Assembly: GCA_963971575.1 (NCBI GenBank)
Contig: OZ020616.1
Coordinates: 3,864,924 to 3,928,923 of the forward strand
Reading direction: 5' to 3'
Source: Liopterus haemorrhoidalis
Lineage: Eukaryota; Arthropoda; Insecta; Coleoptera; Dytiscidae
Length of the DNA: 64,000 nucleotides
In this document: positions 1 through 10,383 of the stretch, piece by piece
How positions within the stretch are numbered: the stretch's first letter is position 1
Layout of the letters: the number at the start of each line of letters is the position of its first letter
Translations under genes and position numbers: made by a program
The notes under the pieces: generated by a model
Told to the model about the DNA's origin: nothing
The model's input: the letters and a program-made list of their open reading frames with translations, nothing else
The model's database searches: none

Positions 1-145
1 GTCAAATCGAACACGTTTGAGTGTACAGAGCGTGCTCGGAACGCTCGGAGCGTCAAATCGAATGTACCCATGGAGAAATTCGACTCGCCACTCGACGCTT
101 TTTCAGAACGAATTAACGTCGAGTGGCGGGGTATTACTGTACTAG
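1..145. repeat. End of an unnamed repeat with a 12-bp perfect hairpin
   Basis: The window opens inside a repeat that has two copies of the word GTCAAATCGAA (starting at 1 and about 50). Positions 86-97 (CGCCACTCGACG) and 117-128 (its exact reverse complement) form a hairpin with a 19-nt loop. This is much more GC-rich than the flanking DNA and looks like the subterminal part of a MITE. The rest lies outside the window, so no family can be given. Confidence 0.4.
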
Positions 146-397
146 TATGGTCTATTATATATTTAACAATATATATTCATTATTAAACAATAATCTAACA
201 TGGTAATTGTTTATTTTCCTTATTTCAATACCGTGAACCCAAGAAATGTTGACAGGTTCCAACTATAGGGATTTGCAGCTAAGCACCCTACCATCTGGTG
301 AGCGTTTCATGAACTTGTGTACATCATATAACATTTCGTTTTGTGTATTGGTTTTGTATGAAGTTTGTTTTTAAAGTTTTATTATAATCATTGAAAA

Positions 398-680
398 ATG
401 TATAATACATATTGTTGTGCGCCTATGTGCAATTCATTGAAAAGAAGAAACCCGGAAATATCGTTTCATTTGTTTCCACTAATATCAGACACCGTATGGT
501 TCGAAACAAAATTGGGAAAGCAAGAGGTTAGGAATCGACGCGATGTTTAGATAAACAATTTAAAAATTGGAAAAAAAGTGAACCCTTGTATCAAAGTTTG
601 CTCATTACATTTTAATGATAGTGACTACAAAAAATATTTTCAATTTTGTATTTATTATCGCATATCTTGAAAATTCCTGT
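398..680 (+). pseudogene. THAP zinc-finger relic
   Basis: From the ATG at 398 a 50-codon frame reads MYNTYCCAPMCNSLKRRN, then ISFHLFP and a conserved-position Trp. This fits the start of a C2CH THAP domain (C-x2-4-C, FP motif, W). The frame stops at about 550. About 50 bases on, another frame gives KVCSLHFNDSDY, which fits the second half of the domain (C..H, HF). No clean intron joins the halves, so a frameshift is the simpler reading. A possible acceptor (TTTTCAG) lies near 760. THAP domains bind DNA in P-element transposases and in some host regulators; in this setting a transposon relic is likelier. Confidence 0.6.
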
Positions 681-1029
681 TATTGTGTGTGGGTTTATAA
701 TGCACAAGTTTGTAGGCATAATGCATAAATCTTTATGAACTCTCTGTTGTTTTCAGTGACTCCACACAATATTATATGCCCAGCATTGTAGATTTCTACC
801 CCTTGGTAAACAACACGGGAACTATTATTTCCCCCAATATAGTTAAAATAATCGACAATGGAAAACTGCCATAACTTAAAACCAGATCACAAAATGTAGT
901 ATTTTAGATGTTTACAAGTAATGTCACTTCACAAAATCAGAAAATCCCAAACAATTATTTATTTTTTGTCGTTTTTTGATACACTTTTCGCTATTATTTA
1001 CTAGTAAATGTCAAGTGGTATCTGATTTA

Positions 1030-1293
1030 GAATGGTTTCAAAAAAATCCGCGTGGCGCTACGATCTTAAAATTTTTCCCCTATCTACATACGACATATTG
1101 AGTATGTTTTGTCATGTTCTATCATTCTTTCCTATTGGCCGGACGTAAAAACGTAGACGTAAAATATGAATATTCTACATGAACGTTTCTACGTCTATCT
1201 ACGTCTGATTGGAAGCGGTAGCATGCATTTTCCTATTACTTATATTTTCACGTAGACTTAAAATTCTACGTCTACGTCAATTGGAAACCATCC
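1030..1293. repeat. Short MITE rich in TACGTCTACG words
   Basis: The ends GAATGGTTTC (1030) and GGAAACCATCC (to 1292) are inverted copies of each other. The interior carries at least six versions of TCTACGTC/GACGTAGA in both orientations. Short inverted ends plus inverted subterminal words indicate a non-autonomous DNA transposon. No target duplication was fixed. Confidence 0.45.
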
Positions 1294-2540
1294 TTTAGCT
1301 TTTAACGCCGCTCTTATAGCTCTTGTTGCTCTTCCCACATATGAGCGCTATAATTCACAACACAGTTGGGTGCGCGCCTCTTTTAATAGCCAGCAAAATT
1401 AACGTTTTAGAAACGCTGTAAATCAATTTTGGCCAAGGATATAATTTCACGAAATTAGTGTAAAAGAATTTTAAAATATTTAAAAATATTCCCCTACAAA
1501 AAACAAACACGAACATCACTAAAACAAAAATGCAATAAAAACAAAAGCGAATAGAAGATAAACGATACTAACTGATCAAATCATCACTAAACAAAAGCAA
1601 AATTATCCTGTAATAGAATAAAAACAAGGTGTAAAAAAAATATACATAAAATAAAAAACAGTGCTTAAAACAGAAAATAAATTTTTTATTTATGATTAAG
1701 AATCATACACATGCATTCTAAAAACTCATAAAATACATATATTATACTGAATACTATAAAATAATATGTATGCAATATTTATAACTAATTATAAATATAA
1801 TTTTTAAAATTTTATATTAAATATGAGAATGTTTTAACTTAGTTTATTAAATATAAATGCATGTTAAATTAAAGCTATTGATCACTTAAAACGGAGATTT
1901 CGACTGCCTCATTTTTTAAATAAAACTTTTAAAGCTCTAAAGTCATTATTTTGAGTCTATTTATATCAAATGTGAATAAGAAATATATAAAATTAAAATA
2001 AGTGTCCAATAAAACCATACAACAAATTAAAAAAAAATACTAAAATAACTGATAATCTCTCAGTTTTGATAACACTTGCAGACAATGCAAAGCTGTCTTA
2101 AAATAAAGCAGTGTAAAACAGGATTGTGTACAGAGTTGCTGTCAAATAATCAAAACCATCACAATTTAACCAATAATAAACTGTGTGGTGATGTTAATAA
2201 CATTAAATGATTTAAATGAACTAGTCTAGATTCTGTGAACCATATTTTAGATACTGCACTTGATTATAATTCGCAACTAAAATTACCGAAACGGCGCTAC
2301 TATCGCCTTCTGAACGTTTGACATGAAAAAGGATAATCATCTGTCAACGATGTAAACAGTATTGGTTTATAATCAATTTTTGGTAAAATCTTGCTGTATA
2401 CAGTATATTTGAATTATAACCGAGTATTAAAAAAGTGTACAAATATATGTAAATTCATTTTATGGTAAAATTTGCTGTTTGTAAATGAATATTTTCAGAT
2501 GTTATAATGTTGGTGCTAGGTTATACTCGCAGAGAAAATA
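1294..2540. other. AT-rich gene-free stretch
   Basis: A to T runs, many ATAAA words and no reading frame with plausible codon use on either strand. I see no gene, RNA gene or clear element boundary. Confidence 0.5.
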
Positions 2541-3690
2541 AAATATTATACTTTGAACTTAAAACATTTATTTGAATACTTAATATCTACACATTTCTCT
2601 AGAAATTTTATAGAAAGAGAACTGGTAATTTATTCTGCACAAGAAAACTGTCAAATATTTGCAAACACACTTATGGAACACCCATATGAAATAACAAAGG
2701 GTTTTATTTATATTAACAATAGTTTAATCAACATTAAACGATTTTATTGCACATGTGAGAGGGAAAATGAAAAATTCAAAGTTAAAAACTTGTTTAGAAA
2801 CATATGAACAGTAGAAATTCCCTTCAATAAATTGAAACAAAATTTTAGAATCATAAATTATCGTTCTTCTTCACTTGTAGCAAAGCAAGTATAAATGGTG
2901 CATTTATTAACTTTTAACACATTTCTCTCGTTGGTATTAAAATTAAATTGCAGAACTAATATAGAAACTTTGTCTTACACTACAATTTTTCTAATAAAAT
3001 TCATCTAATATTCGAAGATGTTCTTTCTGTGAATGATAACCATATTATTAATCTTTTTTTTCCTTAAATTTATCACTTTATTCGTTGTAAAAATGGAGTA
3101 AGAATGGACAGAAACAAAAAAACATTGAACTATGTAAAAAAAGACAGTATACTTTTTTGCAGTGTTCCCTTTATTGCCGCTAGAGGGATACGCGTTAATT
3201 TGAGTCACCAATTGCATTTTTGGCACTGGGTTTCAGTAGTAGCTAATAAGTAAAATATTTGGGGGGACACTGAACCATATACTGAAATGGCGTCCAATCT
3301 GCGGCCAGCAGACCAAATCCGGCCCAACAGTAAGTTTCAAACAACTCGCATGAAATTTTTGCTCCTTATTTTTTGGAATCATCCTCCCTCCGCCCTTAAA
3401 AGATTTACGGAATTTCTCCACTCCCCCTATTCTTAATTGATTTTCAAAATTTCTTCCTCAGGTTCTCAATGATTTTCAAATATTCTCCCACCCGTCCTCT
3501 GTGATCTTTAAATATCTGGCCCCCAATCCAACTCAATTTGGCCTGTGAAACATATTTAGAATTATACACAATGTATCAAGGTAGAAGGAACACGATTTTA
3601 CACGAAAACGCGACGTGTTTGTAAAAAAATGACCAAATTGACCATAATAAAAATAAATACTTAAAAATATTTTGTTTTCAAATCATACAA
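2541..3690. other. Unassigned stretch with one weak open frame
   Basis: A frame of 84 codons runs 2553-2807 on the plus strand but begins with TTG, not ATG, and I recognise nothing in it. A GC-richer block at 3230-3560 shows no open frame of note. Nothing else is supported here. Confidence 0.4.
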
Positions 3691-4205
3691 GTGTGTAAAA
3701 TAAGTAACCGGATCGGCAACATTGCGTTTGAACTGGCAACATTTGGGACGCGGGACTTGGAGGGACGGCAGGTGAACATGTGATACGCCTTCAGTACGAG
3801 TTTGAAGTCGCTAGAATAATTTTGTTGTCCGTAGCGATTTTTTTTCGTGAAACAGTTTTTTCTAGTGCGTTAAATGAGTGACATTCATTTCGAGCAATGG
3901 TGTGCTATCAGGTTTTGCATCAGACTTAGGCATAGTGCAACGGAAGCTTTTGCAAAACTTCAGCAGCCTACAGAGACGGTGTATTGTCAAGAGCCCAGGT
4001 TTTTTAGTGGTTTAAGGCATTTTCAGAACAAAGCGAGTTGATTGAAGATGAATCACGCAGCGGAAGGCCTTCATCTTCAAGAACCGATGAAAATGTCAAC
4101 AGAATCCGGGATCTTGTGCGTTCATATCGTCGGTTGACAGTCAGAATGATCGGGGAAGAGTTGAATTTAACTCACACTACCGTTCATCAGATTTTGACTT
4201 ATGAG
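3691..4205 (+). mobile_element. 5' fragment of a mariner-family transposon
   Basis: The start (GTGTGTAAAATAAGTAACCG) matches the terminus of the second copy at 52861. After an untranslated leader there are helix-turn-helix residues of a mariner transposase: IEDESRSGRPSSSRTDENV, then RMIGEELNLTHTTVHQIL at about 4145-4200. The first part of the frame is interrupted, and similarity stops at about 4205, before all catalytic aspartates. It is a dead 0.5-kb fragment of the same family as 52861-53748. Confidence 0.8.
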
Positions 4206-4301
4206 TTATTGCTAATTCAAGTTAAAATTATATGTTTTCTCTCTTAAAGTTTGTAAAATTTCTATTTATTGATTAGATGAATTACGTCCGTAAGTTAGTA
4301 G

Positions 4302-4561
4302 TTATAGTTGAAGGTAATGGGATTCGGACCAGTCAGAAAATAAAAACAAATTTATTAACTTCGCTAACGTTTCGATTTAATTTAAATCTTCATCAGAGCT
4401 TAGTTAATAGTCACGAAATAAAATAACAGTTTTAAAATAAATGAAGAACACATCATATTGTCCGGTTATTGAACTCAGAGATAAGCAATTCCTCTGAGTT
4501 CGAAGAGAATAAATTTGTTTTTATTTTCTGACTGGTCCGAATCCCATTACCTTCAACTATA
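4302..4561. repeat. 260-bp element with 55-bp inverted ends
   Basis: Positions 4302-4356 and 4507-4561 are near-perfect inverted repeats (the outer part reads TTATAGTTGAAGGTAATGGG). The arms enclose about 150 bp that holds the hammerhead-like motif on the minus strand. It may be a MITE, or two oppositely oriented terminal pieces of a Penelope-like element, whose terminal repeats can be inverted and carry ribozymes. Confidence 0.55.
4356..4405 (-). ncRNA. Hammerhead ribozyme motif, Penelope-like minimal type
   Basis: On the minus strand an outer helix of 8 bp (TATTAACT with AGTTAATA) is followed by a 2x2 internal loop and an inner helix GCT/AGC. Then come the core CTGATGA, a stem GATTT/AAATC with 5-nt loop, the core GAAA, and CGTT directly before the 3' half of stem I. 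Stem III is thus reduced to one A-U pair around CG, the arrangement reported for Penelope-like elements. One extra A sits at the base of stem II. Cleavage would fall after the second T of CGTT. Activity is inferred, not shown. Confidence 0.55.
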
Positions 4562-4598
4562 ATTTCTATTTATGTGAATGTATTTCTCTAAACCTTTT

Positions 4599-4632
4599 GT
4601 ATTTCTGAAGATGGCCTCATAAGCCGAAATAC
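4599..4632 (+). other. Conserved hairpin of retroelement-tail type
   Basis: GTATTTC (4599-4605) pairs with GAAATAC (4626-4632), and GGC/GCC pair inside it. The word CTGAAGATGGC...GCCGAAATACG is of a kind I know from retroelement tails. A degraded version (GAAGATGGCTTCATAGCC) lies at about 18966-18983. Confidence 0.4.
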
Positions 4633-4679
4633 GTATCAAATAAACTTGTTTAATTTTATCCGAAACTAACCGAATGTTT

Positions 4680-5400
4680 TACTATTTTTTCCTGTTAAAA
4701 TATTCTAAACTAATTCTTTTGCGGCCGTTAATGCAAACGTATGTAATTTTTACGTTTTACGCTACGTAAAGTTAGTTTTTTCAAGCAGTTCAATGGAACG
4801 AATCAACAATTAATTTATTTATATATTTCTTTCTAATTCCTGCTTGCAATGCATGTGCGAGACAGAAATGTATAAGTTTGTTATTGCTTCATTTGTCATT
4901 GAACAATCTTTTAAAAACTGAATTTTACGTGCGTTCTATCGTTCGCAAATTGTCTAAAATCAAGTGCAGTGTCTTTTAAGGAAAGAACTAGACTAGAATA
5001 AAAATTGTGATGATTGAAAATTAACTTAAAAACAATACAACAGATCATACTTTTTAAATTAAGTAATTTTGTTTTGTTTTTTTCAATAATATACAATGTA
5101 TATAATATAAACCAGATAAAACTACAAATAAATTAAAAGTTTTTTAAAACATATTAAAGAATAATGCATTCTTTTTGTCTGTATTTTAAACTTAAAAATA
5201 AAATTTCACATTTAAACAGGCATTAAACATAAAACTAATTGTAAGCTAAGTGTAAATTTACTTATTCTCTCTAATAAAATTATATTGCTTTTTGCTAAGA
5301 TTTACAAATAGCACCATAAATTAAACATAGAGAGCATTCAACAATGCAAAAAAAAAAACATATACATCCAAAAGTACTCTCCCGAAATTAGGCACGCAAA
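4680..5400. other. AT-rich stretch, probably intron of the 5408-6260 gene
   Basis: It lies directly downstream (minus strand) of the splice donor at 5407-5402. No further exon with matching phase and coding character was found between here and the left edge, so the intron probably continues beyond the window. Confidence 0.4.
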
Positions 5401-5407
5401 AACTCAC

Positions 5408-6260
5408 CGTTATTAACAGTATTCTGGAGTTCTAATCTTAAAGATGCGGGTGGAATTAATGGTTGTTGTACGCTATCATTGACTAAAGAAACTGGTGTCT
5501 CTGGAGAATCCAGTGGTCTTGTACCAACAAATGAACTCTCCAACCAACAAAGCTTTTGACTACCCCTCGGACTTATCGATTTCTGACTTCCAGTCTCGTA
5601 GTTATCATACCGTAGTTTTGTTGGTGTTTTATGGTCCAATCTAGGACTTGAATTTGGTGTTAAACTATTCCTATCAGGTTCTGGCTTTAATGCACTAACA
5701 TAATGTACTATAGCAGATGTTACTTCTTTGATAGATGTTTGTATTTCGGCATTCCCTTGATTTTGTGGTAGCAATGATGTAGCAAGCCTTTCTGCTGGTG
5801 TTTTTGGTTTTGATAATCTCTCCTGTGACCTCCATCCAAGGTACGGTTGCCGATAACTAAAACTACTTCTAATGCTACATGGCGATATTCCTCCATTTGA
5901 AGTCCTATGGTTGAAACTGCTTCTTGTTGATGCACATGGACTTGATGCGCATGAATTTAATTTTGATGTTGACCATCTTGTAAATGGTTGTATGTGTGGT
6001 GTTGGACTTAATAGAACTGGTGAATGACCAGAACCAAGACTGCTTAATGATGGTGTTTTGCTGTCTGTTGTGCCTATTCCAGACCATCTTGGTGTTGATG
6101 AAGGATCTTTATGTTTTTTTAATATAAATCCTTCACGAGGCACTTGATTCTGTTTATACCAGTCTGGTATTGTTAATTTTTGAAGTGACCGTTGTACTCT
6201 AAGCTGATGTTCTGACATTACTCGTTCACCTGTACCCTTTTGAAGTTCATTTTCTGGAGG
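5408..6260 (-). CDS. Internal exon of a conserved-looking cellular gene, function unknown
   Basis: The minus strand shows a pyrimidine-rich acceptor (TTTTATTTTCAG) ending at 6261. From 6260 an open frame runs 284 codons to a strong donor, G|GTGAGTTTT, at 5408/5407 (exit phase 1). The frame continues into the intron and stops at 5388, so the stop is not the real end, and the ATG at 6218 is internal: 14 in-frame codons (PPENELQKGTGERV) precede it. The product is hydrophilic, Ser/Pro-rich and probably disordered, with a block VQRSLQKLTIPDWYKQ and later EVTSAIVHYVSA. It has no membrane segment or catalytic motif. Balanced codon use and two good splice sites separate it from the transposon debris around it. 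It resembles scaffold or signalling proteins in composition only. I do not recognise the gene, and its other exons are not visible. Confidence 0.8.
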
Positions 6261-6892
6261 CTGAAAATAAAAGAATTAAATTAAAACACAATTCAAGATA
6301 TTATCGAAAATATTTACAACAATTATTTATGGTTAGATAATTAATTGAAGTTTTAGACCTTGATGTCATAAACTGCCAAATTTTTTCATTGTCTCGACAA
6401 TAGGGGATAGGCATGATTTTTTTTTATTTTTTATTATATTCCTCTTGTTGCATATAAACATAAAAAACTGTTTTTATTTTATTTTTTTGTAATATGAAGG
6501 CTTAAAAAAATCATAAATGTATGTAGCGCGCGAAAACGACGTGTGACGTCATACCCCTTCTAACTGACGTATGACACTACTAGCTTACCGGCGTACATAG
6601 TCTGTTGTGAACTTATTTGTTTGTATAACTTTCATAGGTTATGTAAAGTTAGAGTGATTTTAGTTAAAATAAAGTTTAATTCTATAAAAACAATTTATAC
6701 ATGTTTACCGAATTAAATTTTATATTAAAATAGATAACTTATATTGCAGTATTTCAATTATGCCTCTAACGTTTTGTAACTTCATGTAAACAATGTAGTA
6801 AAATTCTGACATCTAAATTACATAAATATTTACATTTTACAGAGTTGCAGCGTTTGTTTACATAAAGTTATAGAATATAAAATAAAAATTAC

Positions 6893-7015
6893 TTTGACAC
6901 CACGTATTTCCTCAGCACTGTAGCATTCATTATTTTTCATATATTCCATGAGCATAAATGCATCAATGTTGGGTAAATTATCACTCTGAGCCCTAACAAA
7001 ATCTTTATCTGCCAT
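6893..7015 (-). pseudogene. First exon of a YqaJ-type transposable-element gene, isolated
   Basis: The exon starts MADKDFVRAQSDNLPNIDAF and ends EEIRGVK (41 codons), followed by a possible donor AAA|GTAATT. This N-terminus is, from memory, the opening exon of a multi-copy insect gene whose later exons carry a SWIM-type zinc motif and a YqaJ-like nuclease. None of those exons follows between 6260 and 6890. A splice from here to 6260 would keep frame (phase 0 to 0) but would produce an unrelated protein. TGACGTCA palindromes lie on both sides (about 6542-6549 and 7137-7144). Best read as a 5' fragment of the element, or a promoter-plus-exon captured near the 5408-6260 gene. Confidence 0.6.
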
Positions 7016-7943
7016 TTTAATAATAAATGCGTGAAAAATTGCTTAAAAACAAATACAAAACTCTCGAACAATACAATACACACACGTGTAAAGATTATGT
7101 TGTAGCTGTATCTGTGATGTGAAACCCCTATCGTTTGACGTCATACTCAGTCGTTTTACTCGGCAACCTTCGCTCCGTGGTCGGCTTATTTCAAATTTAC
7201 AATATTTTAATTCAAAAATTTGGCTATAATATTAATTAAAATGTAATTTTTGTTTTGTTAGGTGACATAACTAACATTAACATATCAAAATAATGTAGTT
7301 TTAAGGAAATACAAATAATTACAGAATAAATGTCATTTTTAATTTTTACTTTTTAGTGGTTTACATATTTTAAAAAGAGTATCTGTATTTACAAGTCACG
7401 TTTATTGTGGGGGGGGGCTTCCTCACGGGATTAAAATCCCCCCAAATACCCAAAAAATACGTTTTTAGGGACATATTTTGCTTGTAATTAAACGTGAGCC
7501 TCCTCCAAGAAATTTTGGATTCTGATTAAGAAAAAATATTAGTTTTTGCCACCACCCCCTATTTCCAAGAGAGGCTAAAAATCGCTTAAGATTAAGAGAG
7601 TGTTATATGAGCTGAGTAAATTGTTTGTTCTGTATGCTTTCACTGTAAAATTTCACTTTTAATTTTAATAATTATTTTACAAGCGCACGGTATTTGGTTT
7701 AAACTGGACAAAAATTTAACTTTCGATTCCACAATCTATTGATTTTCTAAATTTCCAAAAAAAAAAAAAAATACTATAAATTAACAGGAATTAATCTGAT
7801 CAGTAATTTTAAGCGTTGAAGTAAGTGTTATGCTAGATAATGATTTTTTAATCTAGATGACAGATACTAACGATACTAAGACGAAGTGAAGACCAAAAAA
7901 AAAGACAAAAAATAAAGTTAAGAACAAATAAGAAAAAAGTATA
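7016..7943. other. Leader of the YqaJ-type exon and unassigned DNA
   Basis: The first 130 bp upstream of the exon (minus strand) include a TGACGTCA CRE-like palindrome at 7137-7144. Between 7408 and 7575 a run of G and runs of C occur (GGGGGGGGG... and ...CCCCC) with partial inverted symmetry, suggesting a short MITE whose limits I cannot set. No gene is seen. Confidence 0.35.
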
Positions 7944-8116
7944 TGCTATTCCAAACGTTTACGCGGAACTACGTGGAATTTTCATTTACCTAAGTTGTCA
8001 TGAGCTTTTTTTTAATGGTTAAAGTGGGCTTTTGTTAAGCAAAATGATCAAAAACCTATAAAAAAAAAGTTGTAGAATTCAAAATCTAGTTCCGTTTAAA
8101 CCAAATAAACATGCTA

Positions 8117-8416
8117 TAAGCTGTTTACTTTTGTAAGAACACACTAGATCTGGTTATTTTGGTTACTTTTATGCTGTGTTACTGACTTTAAATGTCAATT
8201 AAAAATATTCCTTACGCTGTAAAACCGACTTTAGGTTGATAAGGTTATGATCATTATAATTAATATATCATTTTTCAATATGGCATATGTCAAATTGATC
8301 GACATTTTAAAAAAATGTGACATTTTTTAATACCAACATGACATACAGCTTCAAAGGTGCAAACTATTGAAAACAAAATTCCCTCTTAGTTTGTGCTTAC
8401 AAAAGTGAACAGCTTA
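8117..8416. mobile_element. MITE family E, copy 1
   Basis: 300 bp with inverted ends TAAGCTGTTTACTTTTGTAA and TTACAAAAGTGAACAGCTTA, flanked by TA on both sides. It lies inside the family D element. The interior (ACTTTAAATGTCAATTAAAA, CGCTGTAAAACCGACTTTAG) is shared with the copies at 9636 and 23121. Confidence 0.7.
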
Positions 8417-8516
8417 TACCTATTATCTTAAATGTTTAAATTTAAAATAAAAATATTAGGATAGTAAAGGCAGTTTTCTGGATAAAAGATAACAGATAAT
8501 AACACTAGTATAATAT

Positions 8517-8767
8517 ACTGATTTCATTTTTGTAAAAACATACTAACAGGATATTTATTTTTCAATAGTTGGTATTGCAAAAAATAATTTAAAATGTCAG
8601 TATTATATATTAAATCCGTAGATTATACAAACATAACCAAAAATTGTGAAGTCCGTTTTACAATGTAACGGATTTTTTAAATGACATTTAAAGTCTGTAA
8701 TACACTATAAAAGTAAATAAAATAACCAGATCTGGTTTGTCCTTACAAAAATGAAAACAATATATCT
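8517..8767. mobile_element. MITE family E, diverged copy
   Basis: Ends TTTCATTTTTGTAAAAACAT and GTCCTTACAAAAATGAAAAC are inverted. The interior keeps TGACATTTAAAGTCTGTAAT and CCAGATCTGGTT of family E in opposite orientation to copy 1. It is clearly older than the copy at 8117. Confidence 0.5.
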
Positions 8768-9635
8768 AGATACTTTTTCGGATAGTTTAATGTATAGTCC
8801 GTTTCTTTGGTTTAAGCGGAACTAGATTTTGAAAACTAATAACTTTTACCGATTAAGTGAGGTTTTTGATCATTTTTTTAGCAAAAGCCCACTTCAATCA
8901 TTAAAAAGTGAGCTAGTGACTTCAATAAAAATTCCATTTAGTTCCGCTTAAATGTTTGGAATAGCCTATAGATAATTCCAACAATGGTAAAAATTATTCT
9001 TTACGCGATTAATGTGAAAAAAAAATCATTTTTGTCTGGTAATTGCAGAATTGAGAGTGCTTATATAATATTTCATATGCAGTTTTTAATTTTTTTTTGA
9101 AAAATATAAAAATTACGATTTTCCATAATGCAAAGTGAGGCGCAGAGACTCAGAGTAAATTATTCGCTAGCTGAGTTAATTCTTATAGAGAAAATTCCCA
9201 CATTAAAAATTCGCTTTAAATATAAAACTACAACACAGAAAACAAATGCAGATCACAAATTATTCTACAGCACAGTTCAGAAAAATATTTAGGGTGTTTT
9301 GAGCACAACCCTGCACATATGGACAGCACGCCACTGGTCACGGCTAGGGATGGGAATTTATTTGTGAATATCGATATATGCGCGATTCGATGTATCATAA
9401 GTGTGATATCGATATTCGATATATATCGAAGTAAAAATATCAATATTTTCGATATATCGAAATAAATAACACGTAACATGTAAGATATATAAATTAAAGT
9501 TTTTTTTGGTTGGCTTGGCAGAAAAAGAAGTCGCCACTTGACAGACAATCACTTAACAGTTGGTACTCACCCAGCTACCAACCAACTTTCTAATATTTTC
9601 CTAGTTAACTGCTCTCTTAATTAAATATATATATG

Positions 9636-10239
9636 CTATATATTCACTTTTGTAAGGACAAACTAGATTTTTTTGGTTACTTTTATAGTGTATTACGGAC
9701 TTTAAATGTCAATTAAAAATATTCCTTACGCTGTAAAACCGACTTTAGATTTATTGGTTGTGGTCATTATTAAGAAAGTGACATTTTTTATAATTTTTTA
9801 ATACCAACATGACAAAATTTCAAAGGTGCAAATTATTGGAATCAAAATTTCGTCCTACAGTCTATTCCAAACGATTAGATGGAAATTTCGTTATTTTAGG
9901 TTGTCACGAAAAAGGACCTTGCTTGGGTTATTTCATGTTTCGGGTTTGGTATGTGAAAATTTTAAATTCCAACAGTGAAACCATGGAAACGAATGACAAA
10001 TATTTTAATACATTTTTGCATATTAAGAATGACAAAAAATTAAAATGCAATGAAAAGAACATTTTATAATGACAATCAATTTAAACTAGAATTTGCAATG
10101 TGAGTATGATTTACAAAGCTTAAATAAAATGACCAAAAGTCCGAATTAATAGATAAAAATTACTAGATTTCAAAATCTAGTTCCGCCTTAACGTTTGGAA
10201 TAGCCTATAGTTTGTTTTTACAAAAGTGAACAGCATATA
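9636..10239. mobile_element. MITE family E, copy split by family D
   Basis: The left part begins TATTCACTTTTGTAAGGACA and continues to about 9854. The right end TTTTTACAAAAGTGAACAGC resumes at 10210. The two parts align with the uninterrupted copy at 8117-8416. Confidence 0.65.
9857..10207. mobile_element. MITE family D, short copy nested in family E
   Basis: The ends CTATTCCAAACGATTAGATG and TAACGTTTGGAATAGCCTA are inverted. TA lies at 9855-9856 and 10208-10209, so the target duplication is TA. The interior shares GGACCTTGCTTGGGTTATTT with the copy at 20866. Confidence 0.65.
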
Positions 10240-10383
10240 TTTAAATGTAAAAATTATACAACTTATACAAGAATATCGATATTTTGCGCGATATATCGAA
10301 TTTCAAATATCGATATAAAAATATCGATATAATTTTCTAAAGTATCGATATTTTCGAAATATCCCATATCGTTCCCATCCCTA

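Larger units (their letters stand above)
7944..8967. mobile_element. MITE family D, 1.0 kb, with about 160-bp inverted arms
   Basis: The left arm (about 7944-8110, opening GCTATTCCAAACGTTTACGC) and right arm (about 8808-8967, closing TGTTTGGAATAGCC) are diverged inverted copies sharing AAAATCTAGTTCCG and ATGATCAAAAACCT. The centre holds two copies of another MITE (family E, 8117-8416 and 8517-8767). Other members: 9857-10207, 20866-21205, and an end at 44533-44595. Flanking bases fit a TA target duplication. No coding capacity. Confidence 0.65.
9345..10383. mobile_element. hAT-type MITE with TATCGATA-rich ends, interrupted
   Basis: Ends TAGGGATGGGAA (9345) and TTCCCATCCCTA (to 10383) are inverted and of hAT type. 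The flanking octamers GTCACGGC (9337-9344) and GTCAAGAC (10384-10391) agree at 6 of 8 positions, fitting an aged 8-bp target duplication. Both subterminal regions are filled with ATCGATAT/TATCGA words. The middle is taken up by a family E MITE (9636-10239), itself broken by a family D MITE (9857-10207). Confidence 0.7.

Noticed and set aside
2553..2807. 84-codon open frame
   Set aside because: TTG start, no domain, AT-driven codon use.
4599..4632. Second hammerhead ribozyme
   Set aside because: It has GAAA and a stem but reads CTGAAGA instead of the required CTGATGA core; kept only as a hairpin.
6260..6893. A two-exon gene joining MADKDF... directly to the 284-codon exon
   Set aside because: The phases fit, but the first exon belongs to a YqaJ-type element family; without junction reads the join is not claimed as a gene model.
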